DNA of 5,984 nt from JBBQNY01 sp038330365 (GCA_038330365.1 JBBQNY010000182.1:1-5984), one strand, 5' to 3'. Shown: positions 1 through 5,984, numbered from the stretch's first letter. Notes: generated by a model not told the origin, from the sequence alone. Made by a program: numbers and translations.

Positions 1-1
1 A

Positions 2-241
2 ACCACGGCGGCAACGCTGATCGTCTATGGTCCCTTCAACTACGGCGGCGCGTTCACCAGCGACAGCAATCGCGATTTCGATGGCTGGCTCAAGGCGCGC
101 GATCCCGAATCAGGCATTCGCGACTTCGAGGCCGTCGACGCACTGGCGCGCGGAATCGGTTGTGAATTGATCGATGACATCACGATGCCAGCCAACAACC
201 GCTGCCTGATCTGGCGCCGCGCACCAGACCGGACTTTGTAG
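2..241 (+). CDS. DUF938 / METTL26-like methyltransferase-fold protein, C-terminal fragment (5' end outside window)
   Basis: The frame is open from the left edge of the window to a TAG at 239-241, giving the last 79 residues; the start lies upstream. The visible part carries the signature of the DUF938 (UPF0585) family, to which human METTL26 belongs: YGPFNYGG, then FTSDSNRDFDGWL, then ARDPESGIRDFEAV, and near the end MPANNRCLIW. Members have a Rossmann-like class I SAM-dependent methyltransferase fold and are usually about 200 residues long, so more than half is missing, including the SAM-binding glycine motif. Family members are annotated as putative methyltransferases; I know of no firmly established substrate. 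The gene is convergent with the PPK2 gene, and the gap between them holds a long inverted repeat. Family assignment is confident; enzymatic activity is inferred. Confidence 0.88.
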   Translation, partial: TTAATLIVYGPFNYGGAFTSDSNRDFDGWLKARDPESGIRDFEAVDALARGIGCELIDDITMPANNRCLIWRRAPDRTL

Positions 242-341
242 CGAGCGACGAAGGCCGCGACGGCGTCATGCACATCCGCAGCCATCGGCCTGCAAGATCA
301 TTGCACCCCATGCCCAGAGAACGTCGGGACGCCCCCGCAGT

Positions 342-437
342 TGTAGGAGCGCGCTAGCGCGCGATGGCGTCATGGCAAAGACGTGCCGCGCTCTCCATGT
401 TGGTCATGGCGCCATCGCGCGCGAGCGCGCTCCTACA
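342..437. repeat. Long imperfect inverted repeat (REP/BIME-like) between convergent genes
   Basis: The left arm (342-376) and right arm (403-437) are reverse complements over 35 bases with three mismatches by eye; the outer 28 bases (342-369 against 410-437) differ at one position. The loop is 26 bases (377-402). Each arm begins, read inwards, TGTAGGAGCGCGCT and continues into alternating GC; the left arm also contains the perfect palindrome GCGCGCTAGCGCGC. This outer sequence resembles dispersed intergenic repeats common in Lysobacterales genomes. Lying between two convergent genes, the RNA from either strand could fold into a strong hairpin and protect or end both transcripts. No T-tract follows either arm, so a classical intrinsic terminator is not supported. 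Confidence 0.85.
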
Positions 438-467
438 CGAGGGTTACGCACCCCACATGGGGTTTGA

Positions 468-1373
468 TCAGGCGGCGTCGAGGTCGGCCTGCAGTTCCGC
501 TCGCTGCGTTGTCATGGCGACGCGCGTTTTCTCGTCGGGCTCGGGATAGGCGAGATCGAGCGACTCAAGCGCTTCGATCACGGCTGAGGCCACCACCAGC
601 CGACCGAACCAGCGACGGTCTGACGGAACCACCACCCACGGTGCGTGTTCCGTGGCCGTGGCCCGGATGGTCGCCTCGTACGCCTGCATGTACGCATCCC
701 AGTGCTGCCGTTCTGCCACGTCGCCGGCGTTGTACTTCCAGTGCTTGGACGGATCATCGATGCGCTCGAGAAACTGGCGCGCCTGCTCCTCATGCGAAAG
801 GTGCAGGTAAAACTTGCGGATCGCGGTTCCATTGCGTGTCAGGTGGCGCTCCCAGGCGTTGATGTCTTCGAACCGCTCCTTCCAGACGTCGGCGCCGAGC
901 AGCGACGGCGGCACGTGCTGAGCCGCGAGATACTCGGGATGCACGCGCACCACCAGAGTTTCCTCGTAGTGCGAGCGATTGAACACACCGATGCGTCCAC
1001 GTTGCGGCAATGCGATCTGGTGACGCCACAGGAAGTCGTGATCAAGCTCGTGCGCGGTCGGCGCCTTGAACGAGGTGACCTGGAACCCGGCGGGATTGAG
1101 CCCGGCGAAAACGCGGCTCATCAGACTGTCCTTGCCGGACGCGTCCATGCCCTGGAACACCAGCAACAGCGACCATCGGTCCTGTGCGGCGAGTTTCTCC
1201 TGCAGGTGCGACAGCCTTTCGGCCGCGGCGGCGAGCAGCGCCTTGCCCTTGCTCTTGCCTTCGGCACCGAACGGTCCGGCATCGTCGCAAGCGAACTTTG
1301 CCAACCGGAAGCGCGCGCCCTTGCGGATGGTGTAGTCGCGCGCCAGCGCAGCATCAATCTTCAGTGCGGCCAT
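468..1373 (-). CDS. ppk2: PPK2-family polyphosphate kinase (polyphosphate:nucleotide phosphotransferase)
   Basis: The 301-residue protein belongs to the PPK2 family, cytoplasmic P-loop enzymes that move phosphate between polyphosphate and nucleotides. The Walker A motif is GMDASGKDS at about residues 75-83. The Walker B region reads GVFNRSHYEE at about 129-138, followed by VVRVHPE. The helical lid follows, with WERHLTRNGTAIRKFYLHLS (about 174-193), EEQARQFLERIDDP and HWKYNAGD. The NRSHYE form, with Asn where many PPK2 proteins have Asp, is what I recall for the class III-like group, which can phosphorylate AMP as well as ADP; that subclass is an inference. Length is typical for a one-domain PPK2. 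The frame stays open upstream to 1673, but the added 100 residues look non-coding, and conserved-looking sequence begins at the ATG at 1373. Only a weak purine stretch (ACGGAA) precedes it. It is divergent from asnB and convergent with the DUF938 gene. Confidence 0.93.
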   Translation of the reverse strand: MAALKIDAALARDYTIRKGARFRLAKFACDDAGPFGAEGKSKGKALLAAAAERLSHLQEKLAAQDRWSLLLVFQGMDASGKDSLMSRVFAGLNPAGFQVTSFKAPTAHELDHDFLWRHQIALPQRGRIGVFNRSHYEETLVVRVHPEYLAAQHVPPSLLGADVWKERFEDINAWERHLTRNGTAIRKFYLHLSHEEQARQFLERIDDPSKHWKYNAGDVAERQHWDAYMQAYEATIRATATEHAPWVVVPSDRRWFGRLVVASAVIEALESLDLAYPEPDEKTRVAMTTQRAELQADLDAA

Positions 1374-1678
1374 GTGCGGTTCCGTCGTGTCTCGTCCGCA
1401 CAGCATGCCGCAATCGCCCCTTCGGTGGACCCGCGCCACTTGCGCCTGTCCAATTGCGACCCGGAACACACGCCCTTCGCCAGGCACCTCGTCAACGGTG
1501 GGCCGTGCTGTCGTCGAGAAATGGCCGCTACGCGCCTCACCTGCACCCTCGTCATCGCCGCATTCGCGGGAATACTGCGGTGGGGGACAAGCCGGCGGGA
1601 TGAGGGAGCTGGAGCGGGCCCTTGACGCGATGCAGCATCCCGGCGAGTCTGGCCGACCCTGGTCGCACGGCAAGTTCC
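1374..1678. other. Divergent intergenic region between ppk2 and asnB
   Basis: This 305-base gap must hold the 5' regions of two genes transcribed away from each other. I read both strands for -35/-10 pairs and found none I would defend; a TTGACG at 1622-1627 has no TATAAT-like partner at a suitable distance. Several frames are open across it, including in-frame upstream extensions of both neighbouring genes, but their translations are low-complexity, rich in Arg, Pro and Ser, and resemble no protein I know. I see no strong hairpin, repeat or riboswitch. The length is generous for two promoters, so an unrecognised regulatory site or small RNA cannot be excluded. Confidence 0.5.
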
Positions 1679-3364
1679 ATGTGTGGATTCATCGCGGTAT
1701 TCGATCCCAGTGGCGGGGCCCGGCAACTGCGCGAGCAGGTGGTCGCGCAGTCGCGCCTGATTCGCCATCGCGGGCCCGACTGGAGCGGCGTGCACGCGGA
1801 CGACCGGGTGGTGATCGCACACGAACGGCTCGCCATCGTCGACGTCACGCACGGTGCGCAACCACTGCTGTCGCCGGGTGCTGCACAGGTGCTCGCCGTC
1901 AACGGCGAGATCTACAACCATCGCGAACTGCGCGCCAGCCTGCCCGCGTATGCCTTCACCACCGAGTCGGATTGCGAACCAATCCTGCCCCTGTATCTCG
2001 AAGCCCGCAGCGAAAGGTCCTTTGCCGCGATGCTCGAGCGGCTCAATGGCATCTTCGCCTTTGCGCTGTGGGATGCGGAAACCGGCGAATGGCTGATCGC
2101 CCGCGATCCGATCGGCGTCATACCGCTCTATTGCGGTCACGATGCCGATGGTCGCCTTTGGGTCGCCTCGGAATTGAAGGCAATCTCGGAAGTCTGCGCC
2201 GCGGTCGAGATCTTCCCGCCCGGTCACTACCAGACGTCGTCCGATGACGTGCCGCAACCCTGGTACCAGCCGACGTGGCGCGACTTCGCGATTGTGGAGG
2301 AGGGTCCGGTAGATTCCCGCGCCTTGCGCGAAGCCCTCGACGCCGCCGTGCATCGCCAGCTGATGACCGACGTGCCGTTCGGCGTGCTGCTCTCGGGCGG
2401 GCTCGACTCCTCGCTGATTGCAGCCATCACTGCGCGCTTCGCGACGCGGCGCGTGGAGAGCGACGACACGCAGCCGGCGTGGTGGCCGCGCCTGCATACC
2501 TTTTCGATCGGTCTGGAAGGCGCCCCCGATCTGTTGGCGGCGCGCACCGTCGCGGAGCATCTCGGTTCGGCGCACCACGAGTTCCATTTCACCGTGCAGG
2601 AAGGTCTCGACGCGCTCGACGACGTCATTCGGCACGTCGAGAGCTACGACACCACCACCATCCGCGCCTCCACGCCCATGTACCTGCTGGCGCGCCGCAT
2701 CCGCGCCATGGGCATCAAGATGGTGTTGTCCGGTGAAGGGGCGGACGAGATTTTCGGCGGCTATCTCTACTTCCACATGGCGCCCGACGATCGGGAGTTC
2801 CACGAGGAATGCGTGCGCAAGCTCGACGCGCTGCATCTCTACGACTGCCAGCGGGCCAACAAGGCGATGGCTGCGTGGGGCGTCGAGGCGCGGGTGCCCT
2901 TCCTCGATCGCGAGTTCCTCGATGTCGCGATGTCGATGGCACCGGCGCGCAAGCGTCCCGGCCATGGACGCATCGAGAAGGACGTGTTGCGTGAGGCCGG
3001 ACGCGACCTGTTGCCGGAGTCCATCCTCTGGCGGCAGAAGGAGCAGTTCTCCGACGGCGTCGGCTATGCCTGGATCGATTCGCTCAAGGCGCATGCGCAG
3101 TCGCAGGTCAGCGATGCGCAGATGGCCGCGGCGCCCAAGCGCTTTCCGGTCAACCCGCCTGCCTCGAAGGAAGCCTACTTCTATCGCAACCTCTTTTCGC
3201 GTCACTTTCCCGGCGACGCCTGTGCCCGGCTGGTGCCAGCAGGCCCGTCCATCGCGTGCTCCACACCAACTGCGTTCCGGTGGTCGCAGTCCTTTGCCGC
3301 GAACAACGATCCCTCGGGCCGTGCGGTACTCGGCGTCCACGCCCAGGGCGCGCAGGCTTCCTGA
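1679..3364 (+). CDS. asnB: Asparagine synthetase B, glutamine-hydrolysing
   Basis: The 561-residue protein makes asparagine in the cytoplasm from aspartate, ATP and glutamine, releasing AMP, PPi and glutamate. It follows remembered E. coli AsnB (554 residues) closely along its whole length. The class II glutaminase domain comes first: nucleophile Cys2 in MCGF, HRGPDWSG (30-37), Arg50 in HERLAIVD, VNGEIYN (74-80) and ESDCE (96-100). The synthetase domain follows, with the PP-loop SGGLDSS at 239-245, FTVQEGLDA (304-312), TTTIRASTPMYL, SGEGADEIFGGYLYFH (351-366), GVEARVPFLD (401-410) and WRQKEQFSDGVGY (451-463). All expected catalytic segments are present. The frame can begin upstream at a TTG (1622), but the nucleophilic cysteine must follow the initiator Met, which fixes the ATG at 1679. 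No clear Shine-Dalgarno precedes it. glmU follows on the same strand after 176 bases. Confidence 0.97.
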   Translation: MCGFIAVFDPSGGARQLREQVVAQSRLIRHRGPDWSGVHADDRVVIAHERLAIVDVTHGAQPLLSPGAAQVLAVNGEIYNHRELRASLPAYAFTTESDCEPILPLYLEARSERSFAAMLERLNGIFAFALWDAETGEWLIARDPIGVIPLYCGHDADGRLWVASELKAISEVCAAVEIFPPGHYQTSSDDVPQPWYQPTWRDFAIVEEGPVDSRALREALDAAVHRQLMTDVPFGVLLSGGLDSSLIAAITARFATRRVESDDTQPAWWPRLHTFSIGLEGAPDLLAARTVAEHLGSAHHEFHFTVQEGLDALDDVIRHVESYDTTTIRASTPMYLLARRIRAMGIKMVLSGEGADEIFGGYLYFHMAPDDREFHEECVRKLDALHLYDCQRANKAMAAWGVEARVPFLDREFLDVAMSMAPARKRPGHGRIEKDVLREAGRDLLPESILWRQKEQFSDGVGYAWIDSLKAHAQSQVSDAQMAAAPKRFPVNPPASKEAYFYRNLFSRHFPGDACARLVPAGPSIACSTPTAFRWSQSFAANNDPSGRAVLGVHAQGAQAS

Positions 3365-3540
3365 TCCGGTGCCCGGAGCGACCCAGCGAGGGCGCGCGGC
3401 CGGATGTGCGGCCTCTGCCGACGCAGGACTTCGGTGATTCTCCGCATGCAGCGCGTGGATTCCCGCGCTCATGGACATGAAGAGGATGGAACGGGCAGCG
3501 ACACGCTGACGACCGCGCAGGTTGAAGTTACTCTTGCCCA
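3365..3540. other. Gap between asnB and glmU
   Basis: The 176 bases separate two co-directional genes. A 6-bp stem (3450-3455 with 3464-3469, AGCGCG/CGCGCT, 8-base loop) has no following T-run, so it is a poor terminator candidate. An ATG-started frame of only 12 codons (3471-3506, stop at 3507-3509) contains an AAGAGG purine stretch before its internal ATG at 3486. It ends 31 bases before glmU and may be chance. I see no convincing promoter. The sequence just before the glmU start (TTACTCTTGCCCA) has no good Shine-Dalgarno. Confidence 0.45.
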
Positions 3541-4914
3541 ATGAGCTCGTACCCACTTCACGTCGTGATCCTTGCCGCAGGCGAAGGCAAGCGCATGCAT
3601 TCGGCACTGCCAAAGGTGCTGGCCCCGCTCGCGGGCAAGCCGATGCTGGCGCATGTGCTGGAGAGCGCACGCGCACTCGACCCCGCCGCGCTGCACGTCG
3701 TCCATGGTCACGGCGGCGACGCGGTACGGGCGGCGTTCGCCGACGCGGACGATATCCAGTGGCCACTGCAGCGCGAACAGCACGGCACCGGCCACGCCGT
3801 GCAGCAGGCGATGCCGGCCATCCCGGACGATGCACGCGTGCTGGTTCTCTATGGTGATGTTCCGCTGATCCGCCCCGCGACGCTGCGACCGCTGGTTGAC
3901 TGCAAGGCGCCGCTGGTGGCGCTGGTGGCGGATCTAGATGACGCCACCGGCTACGGCCGCATCGTGCGCGACGCTGAAGGCAATATTGCCGCCATTGTCG
4001 AGGAGCGCGATGCCAACGCCGACCAGCGCCGCATTCGCACCATCAACACCGGTTTCCTTGCGGCTGACGCTGCGCCCCTGCGGCGATGGCTGGATGGATT
4101 GCGCGCCGACAATGCGCAAGGCGAGTTGTACCTGACGGACATATTCGCTGCCGCTGCGGCCGAGTTCGAGGCCAGCGAGATGCTCCACGTGCAGGATCTG
4201 GATGAAGTCCAGGGCGCCAACGACCGCTGGCAACTGGCGCAGATCGAGCGCGCGCTGCAGCGACGATCGGCGCAGGCGCTGGCATTGCGGGGGGTGCGCC
4301 TTGCCGATCCCGCCCGCATCGACATACGCGGTGAGATCGAAGTGGGACGGGATGTCTTTATCGACGTCGACGTGGTGCTGGAGGGTCGCGTGGTACTCGG
4401 CGACGACGTCAGCGTGGGTCCATTCACGCGCCTGCGGGATGTCGAGATCGGTGCCCGCAGCGTGGTGCATGCGCACTGCGACATCGAAGGTGCGACGGTG
4501 GGAGAGGATGCACGTGTCGGGCCCTTCGCACGCCTGCGACCGGGCACCGAGCTCGCAGCGGACACGCACGTGGGCAATTTCGTCGAGATGAAAAAGACGC
4601 GTCTCGGACGCGGCGCCAAGGCCAATCACCTGAGCTACCTGGGCGATGCGGTGATCGGCGCGGAATCGAACATCGGCGCCGGCACCATCACCTGCAACTA
4701 CGACGGCGTCAACAAGTGGACCACCACCATCGGCGAGCGGGTATTCGTGGGGTCGAATTCCTCGCTGGTGGCCCCGCTGGTCATCGGCGACGGCGCAACC
4801 CTGGGCGCGGGTTCCGTCATCACGCGCGACGCACCCGCGGGTGAGCTGACGCTGTCGCGCGCACCGCAGATGACGGTTCCCGGCTGGAAGCGGCCGGCAA
4901 AGCAAACGCAATAG
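3541..4914 (+). CDS. glmU: Bifunctional GlmU: glucosamine-1-phosphate N-acetyltransferase / GlcNAc-1-phosphate uridylyltransferase
   Basis: The 457-residue enzyme performs the last two steps to UDP-GlcNAc, precursor of peptidoglycan and lipid A: acetyl-CoA-dependent acetylation of glucosamine-1-P, then uridylylation with UTP. The N-terminal pyrophosphorylase domain shows VVILAAGEGKRM (8-19) with LPK at 23-25, QHGTGHAV (80-87), YGDVPL (104-109), GYGRIVR (137-143), the EERDA segment (154-158), NTGF (169-172) and GELYLTDI (194-201), ending near Asn227. From about residue 255 hexapeptide repeats build a left-handed beta-helix with the acetyltransferase residues: RLRPG (Arg333), HVGNFVEMKK (Lys351), NHLSYLGDA (His363, Tyr366), NIGAGTITCNYDG (Asn377) and Lys392. 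Numbering and length match remembered E. coli GlmU almost exactly. The ATG at 3541 places the nucleotide-binding motif where expected. The stop is 3 bases from the stop of the convergent gene. The enzyme is normally essential. Confidence 0.98.
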   Translation: MSSYPLHVVILAAGEGKRMHSALPKVLAPLAGKPMLAHVLESARALDPAALHVVHGHGGDAVRAAFADADDIQWPLQREQHGTGHAVQQAMPAIPDDARVLVLYGDVPLIRPATLRPLVDCKAPLVALVADLDDATGYGRIVRDAEGNIAAIVEERDANADQRRIRTINTGFLAADAAPLRRWLDGLRADNAQGELYLTDIFAAAAAEFEASEMLHVQDLDEVQGANDRWQLAQIERALQRRSAQALALRGVRLADPARIDIRGEIEVGRDVFIDVDVVLEGRVVLGDDVSVGPFTRLRDVEIGARSVVHAHCDIEGATVGEDARVGPFARLRPGTELAADTHVGNFVEMKKTRLGRGAKANHLSYLGDAVIGAESNIGAGTITCNYDGVNKWTTTIGERVFVGSNSSLVAPLVIGDGATLGAGSVITRDAPAGELTLSRAPQMTVPGWKRPAKQTQ

Positions 4915-4917
4915 ACG

Positions 4918-5544
4918 TCAATCCCGGCGCAGCGCCGACTGGAGTGCTCCCGCCAGCGGTTCGAATTCCGCTGCGCCCATCGTGTTGCTGCTCACCCACA
5001 TCAAGGTGCCATGGTCCTCGATCATTGCCTGTCTGGAGACGACATCGATGCGTGGATGCAGCGTGTAGCGCAGCGTACGCTCACCCGGCTCGCCAGACTG
5101 GACGACATTCCGCAAGCGTCCACGCAGACTCTCCAGCCAATGATCGAAGTAGCGCTCGATCTTCTGCGGCGGGTTGTAGCGGGTGTTCATGGTCTGCACG
5201 GTGTACAGCGCTATGTCGAGCTGCTCGACGCCGCGATTGTCGGTCCACGCGCAGGCACCTGCCCCATCGGTGGGGTAATAGCTACGCGTGTGCAGGCTCG
5301 CTAGTGCCGGAATGCCCTGCAACGCTGCACAAAGATCTACCCGGTCTGCACCCATCAATGGATGCGAGCGCATGCGCCAGTTCCAGAATGGCCACGCAAA
5401 GGCCACCACCAGCAGCAGCAGAAGCATTGCTCCGGCGCCATGGCGACGCCGCGTCCAGGTATCGATAATCAATGGAGGGTCCGCAAAGATGAGCGCCCGC
5501 GATTGTGTCGCAAATGCCTGCCGCACGATTCGTACGCATGCCAT
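4918..5544 (-). CDS. Hypothetical protein with one N-terminal transmembrane segment
   Basis: I do not recognise this protein. The longest reading is 208 residues. A hydrophobic segment at about residues 38-54 (AGAMLLLLLVVAFAWPF) follows RRRH at 32-35, predicting a signal anchor with the N-terminus in the cytoplasm and about 150 residues in the periplasm. That part has just two cysteines, Cys72 (DLCAAL) and Cys98 (GACAWTD), which could form a disulfide, plus an aromatic, charged stretch (KIERYFDHWLESLRGRLRN, 128-146) and many beta-like segments. There is no lipobox. The start is uncertain: no good Shine-Dalgarno precedes the ATG at 5544, and a Met at 5427 would give 169 residues but lose the positive charges before the anchor. 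The unbroken frame, hydrophobic anchor and tail-to-tail packing against glmU support a real gene. It need not share a role with glmU. Confidence 0.75.
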   Translation of the reverse strand: MACVRIVRQAFATQSRALIFADPPLIIDTWTRRRHGAGAMLLLLLVVAFAWPFWNWRMRSHPLMGADRVDLCAALQGIPALASLHTRSYYPTDGAGACAWTDNRGVEQLDIALYTVQTMNTRYNPPQKIERYFDHWLESLRGRLRNVVQSGEPGERTLRYTLHPRIDVVSRQAMIEDHGTLMWVSSNTMGAAEFEPLAGALQSALRRD

Positions 5545-5617
5545 GGACTCATGCTCGACTCAAGTCCCATCGAAGCAGGAACTCCGCGCTCAACCCACAT
5601 GACGCAGGGCCTGGAAT

Positions 5618-5646
5618 CCTCACCCCAACCCCTCTCCCGGCGGGAG
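5618..5646. repeat. Fragment of a dispersed intergenic repeat of the 'CCTCACCCCAACCCCTCTCCC' type
   Basis: The segment reads CCTCACCCCAACCCCTCTCC and continues as CGGCGGGAG; its end forms a 6-bp inverted repeat (CTCCCG at 5634-5639 with CGGGAG at 5641-5646). From memory, this string with a matching GGGAGAGGGG half recurs in intergenic regions of Lysobacterales and other proteobacteria. Here the right half has decayed to GGGAGTGGTG, so the copy looks incomplete. It sits upstream of the minus-strand membrane-protein gene and downstream of the histidine kinase gene. Dispersal in this genome cannot be shown from one copy. Confidence 0.55.
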
Positions 5647-5667
5647 TGGTGCTTGCTTATGGCGACA

Positions 5668-5684
5668 CATACGTTTGCCGTATG
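5668..5684. repeat. Short perfect inverted repeat
   Basis: CATACG (5668-5673) and CGTATG (5679-5684) form a perfect 6-bp stem around a 5-base loop, TTTGC. It lies in the gap between the histidine kinase gene and the membrane-protein gene, both on the minus strand. It could be an operator half-site pair, a small RNA hairpin or chance. No T-run follows on either strand. Confidence 0.35.
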
Positions 5685-5704
5685 GACGCATGCTTGCCTC
5701 GCGC

Positions 5705-5733
5705 TGTCTCTTTCCTCTATCCCCGGGGAGACA
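5705..5733 (-). terminator. Possible weak stem-loop downstream of the histidine kinase gene
   Basis: TGTCTC (5705-5710) and GAGACA (5728-5733) are perfect reverse complements, and the interior contains the 10-base palindrome TCCCCGGGGA (5719-5728, overlapping the stem by one base). It begins 18 bases after the stop codon of the minus-strand histidine kinase gene, where a terminator would be expected. No U-tract follows in the minus-strand transcript, so intrinsic termination is doubtful; RNA 3'-end protection is an alternative. Confidence 0.25.
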
Positions 5734-5751
5734 AGGAGTTTCTGGGCACGA

Positions 5752-5984
5752 TCAGTTGGGGAGGGTGAGGGCGACGCAAAGGCCGCCGCCGTCGCGGTTG
5801 AGCAGCGCGATCTGTCCGCCGTGCGCTTCCGCGATCTCGCGTGCGAGGGCAAGCCCAATGCCCGTGCCGTGCCGCTTGGTTGAATAGAACGGCAGCAGCG
5901 CGTTGGCGAGTACCGCCGCGTTCATGCCGGCGCCGCGATCCAGCACTTCGATCCGCCAGCGTTCGCGCTGCATGCGAATGCGCA
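5752..5984 (-). CDS. Sensor histidine kinase, C-terminal ATP-binding domain fragment (5' end outside window)
   Basis: The frame is open from the right edge to a TGA at 5752-5754, giving about the last 76 residues. It shows the late half of a HATPase_c (GHKL) domain: the G1 box as VLDRGAGM, the F-box region as LPFYSTKRHGTG, the G2 box GTGIGLALAREIAEAHGG, and the final strands IALLNRDGGGLCVALTLP. These segments bind ATP and form its lid in two-component sensor kinases. The N-box, phospho-accepting histidine and any sensor domain lie outside the window. The PFYSTK..GTGIGLALAREI wording is typical of NtrY/NtrB-like kinases, so an NtrC-type partner nearby is plausible but unseen. An ATG at 5973 is internal to the domain and is not the real start. 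The next gene on this strand starts about 200 bases downstream. Confidence 0.93.
   Translation of the reverse strand, partial: RIRMQRERWRIEVLDRGAGMNAAVLANALLPFYSTKRHGTGIGLALAREIAEAHGGQIALLNRDGGGLCVALTLPN

Noticed and set aside
645..1625. 326-codon plus-strand open frame opposite ppk2
   Set aside because: It is antisense to a gene with clear Walker motifs and shows no protein family features.
1374..1673. 100-codon N-terminal extension of PPK2
   Set aside because: The extension has low-complexity composition, runs to within a few bases of the asnB start, and PPK2-like sequence begins right after the ATG at 1373.
1622..1678. TTG-initiated N-terminal extension of AsnB
   Set aside because: The catalytic cysteine must become the N-terminal residue after Met removal, so initiation has to be at 1679.
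3471..3509. 12-codon leader peptide ahead of glmU
   Set aside because: It is very short, has no run of regulatory codons and no alternative hairpins of an attenuator; kept only as a note in the gap entry.
1361..3835. 824-codon open frame on the minus strand, opposite asnB and the start of glmU
   Set aside because: It lies antisense to two confidently identified enzymes, its translation is rich in Arg, Gly and His with no recognisable domain, and long antisense open frames are common opposite GC-rich genes.
3934..4911. 325-codon minus-strand open frame opposite glmU
   Set aside because: It is a shadow of the glmU codon pattern; no domain or motif is visible and glmU is certain on the other strand.
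4954..4973. tRNA T-arm-like sequence (CAGCGGTTCGAATTCCGCTG), possibly a tRNA end or attachment site
   Set aside because: No acceptor, anticodon or D-arm can be drawn around it, and it lies within the coding frame of the membrane protein; a chance likeness.
1..5984. A novel defence, mobile or secondary-metabolite system
   Set aside because: Every large gene except one is a well-known housekeeping or signalling protein, and I found no CRISPR repeats, transposase, toxin-antitoxin, nuclease or phage signature.

Overview
The window is GC-rich bacterial chromosome with ordinary housekeeping genes packed on both strands. Two intergenic sequences point to the Lysobacterales (Xanthomonadaceae/Rhodanobacteraceae-like Gammaproteobacteria). 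One is an inverted repeat built on a 'TGTAGGAGCGCGCT' arm (342-437). The other is a 'CCTCACCCCAACCCCTCTCCC' type element (5618-5646). The placement rests on remembered repeat style and protein resemblance, not on a search.

Layout: (1) 2-241 (+) is the 3' end of a DUF938/METTL26-like methyltransferase-fold gene. (2) 242-467 is the gap between convergent genes and carries the long inverted repeat. (3) 468-1373 (-) is a PPK2-family polyphosphate kinase. (4) 1374-1678 is a divergent intergenic region of 305 bases with no promoter I can defend. (5) 1679-3364 (+) is asnB, the glutamine-hydrolysing asparagine synthetase. (6) 3365-3540 is a 176-base gap. (7) 3541-4914 (+) is glmU, the bifunctional enzyme that makes UDP-GlcNAc. 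(8) 4918-5544 (-) is an unrecognised membrane-anchored protein, convergent with glmU across 3 bases. (9) 5545-5751 is a gap with a repeat fragment and small hairpins. (10) 5752-5984 (-) is the C-terminal ATP-binding end of a sensor histidine kinase cut by the window edge.

The genes do not form an obvious pathway or defence system. asnB and glmU are co-directional and both are biosynthetic (asparagine; cell-wall and LPS amino sugar), but the gap between them makes co-transcription uncertain. The PPK2 gene is transcribed divergently from asnB. I found no CRISPR array, tRNA, rRNA, insertion sequence, toxin-antitoxin pair or phage gene. The least explained parts are the repeat elements in the two gaps and the small membrane protein at 4918-5544.
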